Position numbers and translations under genes: made by a program. Shown here piece after piece: positions 32,703 through 39,959 of a stretch of DNA of 42,278 nt. The notes under the pieces were generated by a model. The model had not been told where the DNA came from and did no database searches. It saw only the letters and a program-made list of their open reading frames with translations. Positions within the stretch are counted from its first letter, which is position 1; each line of letters begins with the position of its first letter. This DNA comes from Synergistaceae bacterium (GTDB lineage Bacteria > Synergistota > Synergistia > Synergistales > Synergistaceae): contig JAAYHA010000169.1 of assembly GCA_012727545.1 (NCBI GenBank), positions 1-42,278 of the forward strand, read 5' to 3'.

Positions 32703-33152
32703 TTAAATATTATCTTCAATCTGAGCTGTGTCACCTTTTTTCACTACTCCCCCTGAAACGACCACGCAAAAAAGCCCCTCCGACGGCAGCAGGCTTACTC
32801 CGAATGTCCTGCTGACGATGCTGGGATGATCTTCCTTGCCAACCTGAGTCACCTCAAGGAGAACATCTTCCCCTAGCCTTATCCTGCTTCCGGGGCCAAG
32901 AGAAGACAGGTCAAGCCCTTCGGTCAGAACATTCTCCGCAAAATCTCCGGGCCCCATGTTCAGCCCCTTCAGCCTGTTTACCTTATCAAGGCTTTCAAAA
33001 CTCAGACATGTGACCTGACGGCCCCAGTCTCCTGCATGTCCGTCGTTTTCGATCCCCTTGCCTGAGATAAAGACTGCTTCCTGGATCTCTTCCTTGAGCT
33101 GCCCCCTTTGGGGACTGACAGATATTGAGTAGACCTTTCCACTTTTTCCCAT
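32703..33152 (-). CDS. MOSC-domain protein lacking the usual cysteines
   Basis: 149 residues comprising one MOSC domain: ISGKGIENDGHAGDWGRQVTCLS, MGPGDFAENVLTEGLDLSSLGPGSRIRLGEDVLLEVTQVGKEDHP and a C-terminal EGLFCVVVSGGVVKKGD. Small MOSC proteins are linked to molybdenum-cofactor sulfur handling. In the related small proteins I know, the region after VGKE usually reads CHxxC and GxCxMP; here these positions are Asp108, Ser/Ile and SLLP, so the presumed sulfur-carrying cysteines are missing. Only Cys49 and Cys129 remain. AGGAAGGA precedes the ATG. No Moco genes are adjacent. Confidence 0.78.
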   Translation of the reverse strand: MGKSGKVYSISVSPQRGQLKEEIQEAVFISGKGIENDGHAGDWGRQVTCLSFESLDKVNRLKGLNMGPGDFAENVLTEGLDLSSLGPGSRIRLGEDVLLEVTQVGKEDHPSIVSRTFGVSLLPSEGLFCVVVSGGVVKKGDTAQIEDNI

Positions 33153-33230
33153 ACTATCTTCCTTCCTGCCTATCCATGAACGGATATTTTATTTTCTGCC
33201 CTGATTATAGTTCAGGGTCCGGCAGCCGGT

Positions 33231-33662
33231 CTATAGCTGGGATGTGCAGTTAGGACACCTTGTTGCGTTGTCGTCAATATCCGAGAAACAAAAGGGACAC
33301 TTGCGCTTGGGCGCCGGTGTGGGTTCAGGCTTTGACATTTTGTTCGCAAAGCGTATTACCCAGAATATTGCCCACGCCTGTATAAGAAAATTTATTATAC
33401 TGTTGATAAAAAGACCATAACTGATAACAGGCAGGCCGGCTTCAACAGCTTCGGCAAGCGTTGCGGCCGGGGTACCCGAAAGGTTGATGAAGAGATTTGA
33501 AAAATCCACTCCACCCAGTGCTAGCCCTATCGGCGGCATGAGAATGTCAGTTACCAAAGAAGCTATGACCTTGCCAAAGGCCGCACCTATTATCACGCCT
33601 ACCGCCATGTCCAAAACGTTTCCGCGCATTGCAAATTTCTTAAAGTCCTGCATTACTGACAT
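33231..33662 (-). CDS. mscL: Large-conductance mechanosensitive channel with C-terminal zinc ribbon
   Basis: 143 residues. The N-terminal part is classical MscL: FKKFAMRGNVLDMAVGVIIGAAFGKVIASLVTDILMPPIG (TM1 pore helix) and a second helix NSIINFLIQAWAIFWVIRFANKM. A proline-rich linker leads to a C-terminal zinc ribbon CPFCFSDIDDNATRCPNC (two CxxC pairs), an add-on seen in some MscL proteins but not in the E. coli one. It opens under membrane tension to release solutes. GGGGGTG lies 5 bases before the ATG. Confidence 0.92.
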   Translation of the reverse strand: MSVMQDFKKFAMRGNVLDMAVGVIIGAAFGKVIASLVTDILMPPIGLALGGVDFSNLFINLSGTPAATLAEAVEAGLPVISYGLFINSIINFLIQAWAIFWVIRFANKMSKPEPTPAPKRKCPFCFSDIDDNATRCPNCTSQL

Positions 33663-33691
33663 GAGAACACCCCCGCATAGTTAATGATGAG

Positions 33692-33697
33692 ATTATA
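33692..33697 (-). promoter_or_regulatory. Candidate -10 box of mscL
   Basis: TATAAT on the minus strand, 30 bases before the mscL ATG, in the gap after the ABC transporter operon. The -35 region is not convincing. Confidence 0.35.
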
Positions 33698-33781
33698 CCC
33701 CAGAATTAAAAATAATATCATCTGAAAAGGATAAGAATAAACTAAAAAATTGCCGGTACGCACGCAACAAATATTTTGCCG

Positions 33782-34570
33782 TCACCTTGCAAGTTTTTCA
33801 AAGCTTGGGATCGAACTGATAAGTTTTACAGTATAGGGATCTTCCGGGAAATTCAGTATCTGTTCAGAGCTCCCTTCCTCGCACAGGCGTCCCTCTTTCA
33901 TCACCATTATCCTCTCTGCCGCATTTCCTGCAAGCAGAAGGTCATGGGTGACAAATATCATAGCGGTACCCGATGTAGCATATTTTTCCAACACATCGAC
34001 CACCTCGCCGCGCGTTGACGCATCCTGCATCGAAGTCGGTTCATCGCATAACAATATCTTAGGGGACAGCATGAGGGCTCTGGCGATCTGTACCCTCTGC
34101 CTCTGTCCTCCGGAAAGGGATACAGCACGTGATTTCAGTATCCTATCTCCCCTAAGGCCGAGTTCTGCAAGCAAAGCCTCTGCCCTCTCCCTTATCTTAT
34201 TTTTGCCGATATCAAGCCCTGCAATAACTGCCGGTTCGCAGACGGCATCAAGTGCAGAAAGTCCGGGAGGAATAGCTCCATATGGGTCCTGCTGGACATA
34301 ACCGCATTTTTGCCTGGCCTTTGCAAGTTCATCAGCACCCAGCAGCGAAAGATCCCTTCCGAAGAGAGCCACACTGCCTTCCTCCGGCCTTACAAGCCCT
34401 ACAAGAGCGCGCAGCAGCGTTGTCTTGCCGCTTCCTGATCCTCCTACGACTGCCAGCCTCTCCCCGGGAGCCAGGGAAAGGGATATATTTCTGACAGCTT
34501 TGTGGACAGGTCCCTTTTTGGACCTGAAGCTCACTGTCAGTTGGACAGCTTCAATAATTTTGTTATCCAT
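33782..34570 (-). CDS. Peptide-type ABC transporter ATP-binding protein (OppF/DppF-like)
   Basis: 262 residues: Walker A GGSGSGKTT near residue 44, Q-loop GYVQQDP, signature LSGGQRQR, Walker B ILLCDEPTS and H-loop VTHD. The Opp/Dpp type is supported by the gene's position with a second similar ATPase and two DppB/C-like permeases. It is somewhat shorter than usual OppF (about 320 residues), ending soon after the nucleotide-binding domain, without the extended C-terminal region that carries an Fe-S or structural motif in some members. Its ATG lies within the last 8 bases of the preceding gene. It is the promoter-distal gene of the operon. Confidence 0.88.
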   Translation of the reverse strand: MDNKIIEAVQLTVSFRSKKGPVHKAVRNISLSLAPGERLAVVGGSGSGKTTLLRALVGLVRPEEGSVALFGRDLSLLGADELAKARQKCGYVQQDPYGAIPPGLSALDAVCEPAVIAGLDIGKNKIRERAEALLAELGLRGDRILKSRAVSLSGGQRQRVQIARALMLSPKILLCDEPTSMQDASTRGEVVDVLEKYATSGTAMIFVTHDLLLAGNAAERIMVMKEGRLCEEGSSEQILNFPEDPYTVKLISSIPSFEKLAR

Positions 34571-35348
34571 TCTTTTTATCCCTCTGCCAGAACATCTCTC
34601 TTACAAGGTCTTTTGTATGGGGGTGCCGGGGGGCATTCACCAATTCAGAAGGTGTGCCTGTCTCTGCGATGATCCCGTCCTTCATAACGACAAGCCTGTC
34701 GCAGACCATCGCAGCAAGGGGCAGGTCGTGGGTGACAAGGATTATGGAGAGGTTTTTGCTTTTTCTGAGCCCTGAAAGAAGTTCAAGTATTTCGGCCTGA
34801 ATTATCACATCCAGCGCAGTGGTGGGCTCGTCAGCAAGGAGAAGTGCGGGATAGCACGCCAGCGCCAGGGCTATCGCAGCCCTCTGTTTCTGCCCCCCCG
34901 AAAGCTCGTGCGGATATCTTTCTTTGATGCCTGCATCCAGCCCGACATCTTTCAGAAGACGCACCACCTCTTTTTCTGCATCCTCTCCGAATTTGCCTGA
35001 ATGTACGTTAAGCACTTCCTCTATATGTCTTTTTATCTTCATTACCGGCGTAAACGAATTCTGAGCACCCTGAGGGACAAGTGATATCTCTTTCCACCGC
35101 AGATCCCTCATCTCACTCTCCTGCATCCTTATGATATCGGCTCCTTTGTATAGTATCTGACCCATGACATCAGTCCCCGGAGGCAGAAGCCCCAGAAGAG
35201 CCGTCATAAGGGTGCTCTTGCCGCTGCCGGACTCTCCCACAAGACCTGTGAAGCTGCCTTTGTCGATCCTGAGGGAAATGCCGTTGACGGCATCTGTCGT
35301 TCTTCCCATAGAGTGGTATCTAACTGTGAGATCCCTGATATCAAGCAT
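34563..35348 (-). CDS. Peptide-type ABC transporter ATP-binding protein (OppD/DppD-like)
   Basis: 261 residues: Walker A GESGSGKST, Q-loop LVPQGAQNSFTPVMKI (the OppD/DppD pattern), signature ELSGGQKQRAAIA, Walker B LLLADEPTTALDV and H-loop VTHD. It ends NAPRHPHTKDLVREMF, where longer homologues add a C-terminal oligopeptide-transporter domain, so it is a trimmed member. I chose ATG 35348, 8 bases after GGAAG and overlapping the permease stop by 8 bases, over ATG 35363. It would pair with the next ATPase as a heterodimer. Confidence 0.88.
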   Translation of the reverse strand: MLDIRDLTVRYHSMGRTTDAVNGISLRIDKGSFTGLVGESGSGKSTLMTALLGLLPPGTDVMGQILYKGADIIRMQESEMRDLRWKEISLVPQGAQNSFTPVMKIKRHIEEVLNVHSGKFGEDAEKEVVRLLKDVGLDAGIKERYPHELSGGQKQRAAIALALACYPALLLADEPTTALDVIIQAEILELLSGLRKSKNLSIILVTHDLPLAAMVCDRLVVMKDGIIAETGTPSELVNAPRHPHTKDLVREMFWQRDKKNG

Positions 35349-36522
35349 TTTTGCCACTTCCAAGCCTTGGGTCTATCTTCTCTTCGAGAAACCGGCCGAT
35401 GTCCATGAAAATCAGGCACAGGGCCACTATGCCGAGACCCGGAGGTATAAGCAGCCACCAAGCGCCTTCTGTGAATGCCCCGAAGGAGTGTGCTTCATGG
35501 AGCATTCTGCCCCACGATATGAGCCTCGGATCCGACAAACCAAGAAAAGCCAGCCCGGCTTCAGCCAGAATGGCACCCGGGACTCCCAGCGCAATATTTG
35601 CAAGAAGTATGGGTGCCGCCTCCGGCACAAGGTGGCGCCTGAGGATATACCCACGCTTTGCACCCAGGACCCTGAGCCCCTCGACCCACGGACTTTCCCT
35701 TACTGTAAGCACAAGTGCCCTGACTGAACGTGCGGTTCCCATCCAGGAAAATATCGATAGTATGAGTACAAGCTGCCAGAGGCCTTTTCCCCACAGCCCT
35801 GCCAGGACCATCATTATGGGCAGTGTCGGTATTGAGAGCAAAACATCTACGATCCGCATCACAAATGCATCGAACAGTCCCCCTATGTAACCTGTAGCAA
35901 GTCCAAGTCCAAGCCCCAGGAGACTGGCAATGAGCGTTGCGCTGATGCCCACGATCAGAGATGTACGTATACCAAAAATTAGCAGAGTCAGGACATCACG
36001 GCCTCTCTGGTCTGTTCCCAGCAGCCCCTCCCGCCCTCCGGAAAGTGAGAGTGAAAGTTCCGTTTCCATAGCCCCTTCAGTACGCAGAGAGTATCTTCCG
36101 CTTGAAGGGAAAAGATGTTCTGCGCTTTTTCCTATCAGAGGAAGTCCTAGCTTCTGCTTGAATATCATGTCCCTGCCGTCCATATTTATCCAGTAGAGAT
36201 CGCTTCCCGTAAGCGTATCCAGGGTCTTTTCGCCCACAGGTGTGGACCATATTATCCTTACCTCTTTTTCAGGATCGGCTGTTATCCTGCCGTTAAGGGC
36301 AAAAATTTCAGGAGGAAGTTTTTCCCAGTTGATCTCAACTCCACTATTTCCTACGACGTATTCAGAAGAGAGGGGAAGCTTGGCATTCCACCATAGTGGC
36401 CTCGCAAAGGGAGCCCCGGTCACATCTGAGGGATGCCCCGAGATAAGCATCGGACCAAGGAAGCCTGCGAAGAATATACAGATGAGCATGATCACGCTCT
36501 TCCGTTTCAGGATGTCCCTCAT
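35341..36522 (-). CDS. Peptide-type ABC permease (DppC/OppC-like) with enlarged extracytoplasmic domain
   Basis: 393 residues. After TM1 (about 8-27) comes a soluble segment of about 140 residues (28-167) before LLGTDQRGRDVLTLLIFG, where the usual DppC core begins. The core keeps the permease loop (EGLRVLGAKRGYILRRHLVPEAAPILLANIALGVPGAILAEAGLAFLGL) that contacts the ATPase. Ordinary DppC/OppC proteins are about 280-320 residues with a much shorter segment here. By topology the insert should face the periplasm, where it could contact the binding protein. It overlaps the neighbouring permease by 4 bases. Confidence 0.85.
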   Translation of the reverse strand: MRDILKRKSVIMLICIFFAGFLGPMLISGHPSDVTGAPFARPLWWNAKLPLSSEYVVGNSGVEINWEKLPPEIFALNGRITADPEKEVRIIWSTPVGEKTLDTLTGSDLYWINMDGRDMIFKQKLGLPLIGKSAEHLFPSSGRYSLRTEGAMETELSLSLSGGREGLLGTDQRGRDVLTLLIFGIRTSLIVGISATLIASLLGLGLGLATGYIGGLFDAFVMRIVDVLLSIPTLPIMMVLAGLWGKGLWQLVLILSIFSWMGTARSVRALVLTVRESPWVEGLRVLGAKRGYILRRHLVPEAAPILLANIALGVPGAILAEAGLAFLGLSDPRLISWGRMLHEAHSFGAFTEGAWWLLIPPGLGIVALCLIFMDIGRFLEEKIDPRLGSGKNA

Positions 36523-37496
36523 TGGTCTCTGCCTCCTACACGCACCCTTGGATCGACAAGTCCGTAGACGACATCCGCCAGCAGGTTTGATATTACCGTG
36601 ATAAGGGCCAGCATGTAGAATGCGGCGCCGGCAGAAGGATAATCATGTCCTGAGACTGCCTCGAGCAGGAATGTCCCGACCCCGTGGAGTGAAAAGACAG
36701 ATTCTGTGATCACCGCTCCGGATACCAGCCCGGGGACGGACATCAGCAGGATAGTAAGTATCGGAGGAAGAATGGTCCGGAAAGCATGTCCGTAGACCAC
36801 GCGGTTTTCTGAAAGGCCCCTGGCTCTGGCCATCAGGACAAAATCTTCCCCCAAAGCCTTCACCATAAGGTTGCGTACATAAAGAGCCCATCCTCCGAAT
36901 CCCATAAGCGTTAGGGAAAGGACAGGCAGTGCCATGTGCCAAAGATAGTCCAGTGTGACCGAAAGGGTCCCGACCGGCTGAGGGATAGAGACGCTTCCCC
37001 TGAGCGGGAATATCGGAAATGTGCGTGCGAGGAGCATGATAAGTACAAGCTGTACAAAGAATCCGGGAAATGAAGCCGTGACCGCGCCTGCCCTCAAAAC
37101 TATCCTTTCAGCGAGTTTCCCTCTGTTCAGGGCAGCTTTGATCCCAAGCCAAATACCCAGGGCCGACGAGAGGAACATTGAAGTCGCCATGAGGAACAAT
37201 GTCCCGGGTAGACGGGAGAGCAGTTCGTCCCATACCGGTTTCCTGCTGAGGAATGAGAGCCCGAAGCTGAACGTGAGCATCTGTTTTATGTAAAGAAAAA
37301 ACTGTTCCAGCAACGGCTTGTCCAGACCGTAGAGTTCCCTGAGCCTGTCCTTTGCCTCAGGAGAAAAATTTGGGTCAATAATAGTGCTTACCGCATCACC
37401 GGGCATTACCCTGAAGAGAATGAAATTCAGGACCAATACGGCCGCCAGCACCCCTATAGATGATAATAATCTGCCCCAGAACCACCTGTTCTTCAT
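36519..37496 (-). CDS. Peptide-type ABC permease (DppB/OppB-like)
   Basis: 325 residues with normal DppB architecture: TM1 followed by FRVMPGDAVSTII, LYGLDKPLLEQFFLYIKQMLTFSFGLSF, five further transmembrane helices and the EAA-type loop FVLMARARGLSENRVVYGHAFRTILPPILTILL, then ESVFSLHGVGTFLLEAVSGHDYP. It should form the translocation channel with the DppC-like partner. Start and stop each overlap the neighbours by 4 bases (ATGA), so the genes are translationally coupled. Confidence 0.9.
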   Translation of the reverse strand: MKNRWFWGRLLSSIGVLAAVLVLNFILFRVMPGDAVSTIIDPNFSPEAKDRLRELYGLDKPLLEQFFLYIKQMLTFSFGLSFLSRKPVWDELLSRLPGTLFLMATSMFLSSALGIWLGIKAALNRGKLAERIVLRAGAVTASFPGFFVQLVLIMLLARTFPIFPLRGSVSIPQPVGTLSVTLDYLWHMALPVLSLTLMGFGGWALYVRNLMVKALGEDFVLMARARGLSENRVVYGHAFRTILPPILTILLMSVPGLVSGAVITESVFSLHGVGTFLLEAVSGHDYPSAGAAFYMLALITVISNLLADVVYGLVDPRVRVGGRDQ

Positions 37497-39196
37497 TCGG
37501 CCCTCACATTTTTCTTTTCGAGCATACGATAATGTTCGTTCCTTTTCATCATTACAAACTCACCCGGCCTGTATTCATCAAGCATGAACGGACCGGCACC
37601 CACAAGGCCATAGGGACCGAATTTGCCGTTTGGGTCTATTGGGTTCCAGTTCTGCCAGTCCTTTACCTCCTGAAGTGCCTCAGCCGGCATGCAGGGGAGG
37701 CCTCCTATGTTGTCGAGGTACCAGTAACTCGTTCCTTCCATCTCCACTGTAAGCTCTGTACTGTTTTTCACAGTTACAGAGGCGATATTTTTGACAGAAT
37801 CATAGAATCTGGGGATGCTGTTCTTCTTGAGGAAATCAAAAGTGGCTTTTATATCCGACGCTTTTAGTGGGCTCCCGTCGCTCCATTTGAGTCCTTTTCG
37901 GAGCCTGAAGGTCAGCCTTGTATGTTCATTGCCTTCATTTGAGACGGTTTCGACAGACCAGGATTCAGCAAGTGAAGGCATGTCGTCAAGAGTGAACGGG
38001 TTCGTTCCTATCAGGCTTTCATATATAAGACCAAGTATCTGCCAGGAATATGCGCTGCTTGCCACAAAAGGATTCAGGTTCCTCGGTTCTTCGGCAAGGA
38101 CCATGTTCAGCTGCCGCTCTTTTCCGTCAGCAGGCTCTGCCATTAGGAGAGTCCACATGTTATCGGCTGTCATCTTCTCGTTGAAAAAGACATTTTTCCA
38201 TTTTTTTGAGACCGCTGAAACAGAAAATCTGCTGTACACAGGGATAGAGGGCATAAGTTCAGCCAGAAGCAACTGCGACCTTTTTGAGGCTATTTCTGCA
38301 TCTGTCCTGTTTTTTGCGTATCTCAGCCTTAACAGTGCGTCGTCAAGTGCCTTGTCATGGATCGACGTCATGTTATATCCGCCGGGAATGTCCATTGAGC
38401 TGTGATAGAAGGAGTAGAGCGAATCAGGGTTTCTGCCCATACTCCATGCGATGACGCCCAGTGAGTATTCTTTCCTGTCCAGCTTACCTATCATTGCAGA
38501 GAAATCCATCGGCTCGACATCAACGGGAAAACCGACTGACCTGAGAGAATCAGCGATCTGCTCCGCAAGCTCAGCTGTAGTAGGCGCTACACGTGCAAGC
38601 GGCGTCAGGAGCTTCATTTTACCCACAGGAGTTCCGTCAGGATATATCAGGCTGCCCGTAAGGCTCCATTTGTATCCTTTTTCGCTGAGCCTTTTTTTTG
38701 CGGATCCCCTGTCATAAATATTCTTCGTGCTTTCAGGCAGGGACCACGGCGATACCGGAGGCAGCCAGCTGTTTATCGGCTCGCAGTACCCGGAATATAT
38801 CGTTCGAACCATATTGTTCCTGTCTATAGCTTCTGCTGCGGCATGCCTTACTTCTGGGTCGTCCCATGGTCTGCTCTTATTGTTGAGCAGGATAAAAAAA
38901 GCGTGGAACCCCCTCGCAAGCGACATGGAAAGTCCCGGATCCCTGCTGAGTCTGTCTATATCTGAAGGTCTTGTTATATCGCTGACGATATCCAGCTCCC
39001 CTTTTTCAGCAGCCAGGACCTGGGAATCGGAATTGGTTATTATGACCATGCACAGTTTTTTGATGCGCGGGCCGTAAACGTTCTCCGGATCAAATCTTTC
39101 TCCTGCACAGGCTGGAACTGCCAGGAGGAGTGTGGCCAGAAAGATAGGGCAAAAGACATAGAACGGCCTGATGAATTTCTGGGGCATTCGTCTCAT
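37493..39196 (-). CDS. Periplasmic substrate-binding protein of the SBP_bac_5 (DppA/OppA) fold, apparently circularly permuted
   Basis: 567 residues. A signal peptide (1-30, ending AVPACAG; VPAC is only a marginal lipobox) is followed directly by what is normally the second half of the family: PRIKKLCMVIITNSDSQVLAAEKGELDIV (43-71), then VRHAAAEAIDRNNMV, a PPVSPW loop, LLTP, LAEQIADSLRSVGFPVDVEPMDF and IPVYSRFSVSAVSKKWKNVFF, the usual C-terminus, ending near 338. A short linker then leads to the usual N-terminus: LNMVLAEEPRNLNPF (363-377), YESLIG, PSLAESWSV, LTFRLRKGLKWSDGSPLKASDI and GAGPFMLDEYRPGEFVMMKRNEHY (533-556). The protein ends exactly where a normal homologue continues into its second half. 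No frameshift is seen. It likely binds peptides or nickel-like ligands; specificity unknown. Confidence 0.85.
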   Translation of the reverse strand: MRRMPQKFIRPFYVFCPIFLATLLLAVPACAGERFDPENVYGPRIKKLCMVIITNSDSQVLAAEKGELDIVSDITRPSDIDRLSRDPGLSMSLARGFHAFFILLNNKSRPWDDPEVRHAAAEAIDRNNMVRTIYSGYCEPINSWLPPVSPWSLPESTKNIYDRGSAKKRLSEKGYKWSLTGSLIYPDGTPVGKMKLLTPLARVAPTTAELAEQIADSLRSVGFPVDVEPMDFSAMIGKLDRKEYSLGVIAWSMGRNPDSLYSFYHSSMDIPGGYNMTSIHDKALDDALLRLRYAKNRTDAEIASKRSQLLLAELMPSIPVYSRFSVSAVSKKWKNVFFNEKMTADNMWTLLMAEPADGKERQLNMVLAEEPRNLNPFVASSAYSWQILGLIYESLIGTNPFTLDDMPSLAESWSVETVSNEGNEHTRLTFRLRKGLKWSDGSPLKASDIKATFDFLKKNSIPRFYDSVKNIASVTVKNSTELTVEMEGTSYWYLDNIGGLPCMPAEALQEVKDWQNWNPIDPNGKFGPYGLVGAGPFMLDEYRPGEFVMMKRNEHYRMLEKKNVRAE

Positions 39197-39780
39197 AGAC
39201 CTTCTCCGCTGTAAGTGCTTTTTATGATTATTTCTTTAGAGGGTACGGGTTTGCCGGTGATGATGTTAAGGATAAGCCTGCCTGCGAGCACTCCTGTTTC
39301 AAAGGTGGGAACGTCAAGTTCCTTCTCCCATATTACAGGGTACGACCCCGGGTAACGAAAACCGATCGTGACGACCGGTGCGGCAGATTCTCCCGGAAAG
39401 TTCTCATGGTCGATCCAGATGATGCCCTCAACGCTCCTGTCTATAAGCTTGCCATATTCCCTGGCAGCCCTGAGGGGGTTCCCCTCCGTGCGCTTCAATA
39501 TTATCTCGTATTCAGATTTCGAGATAGTCCTGTCGAGTCCTGATATAAAGTGAGAAAACCAGTCGGGCGTGAAATCACGGACTACCAGACCTATCAGTCC
39601 GCTCCTGTTGGTGGAAAGGTTGCGGGCGTTTTTGTCCAGACGGTAATTGAGTGCCCTCACAGCATCCATCACCTTTACCCTGGTCTTTTCCGAGATCCTG
39701 TGGTCGCCCTTCAGGACGCGGCTCACTGTTGCCTTGTCCACGCCTGCTTCAAGAGCGACATCCTGCATCGTGACCTTCAT
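39193..39780 (-). CDS. Miniature LacI-family transcriptional regulator with internally deleted sensor domain
   Basis: 195 residues against about 330 for the family. Residues 1-60 are an intact LacI HTH plus hinge helix (VTMQDVALEAGVDKATVSRVLKG ... LNYRLDKNARNLSTNRSG). GLIGLVVRDFTPDWFSHFISGL to APVVTIGFRYPGSYPVI (61-150) is the first strand-helix part of the periplasmic-binding-like core. The sequence then jumps to ELDVPTFETGVLAGRLILNIITGKPVPSKEIIIKSTY (154-190), which is the extreme C-terminus of ordinary LacI proteins. Roughly 110-140 residues of the second subdomain are missing in an uninterrupted frame. It heads the ABC operon (ATGA overlap with the binding-protein gene). GAGGTG lies 5 bases before the ATG. 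Confidence 0.87.
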   Translation of the reverse strand: MKVTMQDVALEAGVDKATVSRVLKGDHRISEKTRVKVMDAVRALNYRLDKNARNLSTNRSGLIGLVVRDFTPDWFSHFISGLDRTISKSEYEIILKRTEGNPLRAAREYGKLIDRSVEGIIWIDHENFPGESAAPVVTIGFRYPGSYPVIWEKELDVPTFETGVLAGRLILNIITGKPVPSKEIIIKSTYSGEGL

Positions 39781-39795
39781 CTGAACACCTCATAA

Positions 39796-39809
39796 TGCAA
39801 CCGTTTGTA
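39796..39809 (-). promoter_or_regulatory. LacI/CcpA-like operator downstream of the operon promoter
   Basis: TGCAACCGTTTGTA (plus strand), an imperfect palindrome centred on CG, fits the LacI-family operator style (compare the CcpA cre pattern TGNAANCGNNTNCA). It lies about 5-18 bases downstream of the predicted start site, a position suited to repression by the LacI-type protein encoded next. Confidence 0.55.
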
Positions 39810-39820
39810 TTGCTTCTCAT

Positions 39821-39849
39821 ATTATAACCAGTCAAACATGCGCGGGCAA
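39821..39849 (-). promoter_or_regulatory. Promoter of the regulator-ABC importer operon
   Basis: On the minus strand TTGCCC (39844-39849) and TATAAT (39821-39826) are 17 bases apart, 41 bases before the regulator ATG. It is the only clear promoter for the six-gene run down to 33782. Confidence 0.6.
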
Positions 39850-39879
39850 CAGCCGGCGCATCTCATGCCGCAAGAAATA

Positions 39880-39912
39880 CCCGGGCCCACCTGCTTTAAA
39901 GGTGGGCCCGGG
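39880..39912 (-). terminator. GC-rich intrinsic terminator after porB
   Basis: A perfect 12-bp stem, CCCGGGCCCACC (39880-39891) with GGTGGGCCCGGG (39901-39912), and a 9-base loop. On the minus strand it is followed by TATTTCTT. It is 48 bases past the porB stop and isolates the Por operon from the ABC operon. Confidence 0.8.
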
Positions 39913-39959
39913 ATAGCATATAGGCGGCCTAAGAAGCTCTCATACCAGGCCGAACTGCT

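Noticed and set aside
35164..35890. Two overlapping plus-strand frames of about 180 codons
   Set aside because: They are antisense to the ABC permease and ATPase genes, with no ribosome-binding site and no recognisable domain.
37493..39196. Two fused binding proteins or an assembly duplication
   Set aside because: Each half of the fold is present only once, with no repeated segment, so neither a tandem duplication nor a join of two complete genes explains it.
39193..39780. Frameshifted or nonsense-truncated lacI pseudogene
   Set aside because: The frame is open to the genuine C-terminal motif and is coupled to the next gene, so an in-frame internal deletion fits better than decay.
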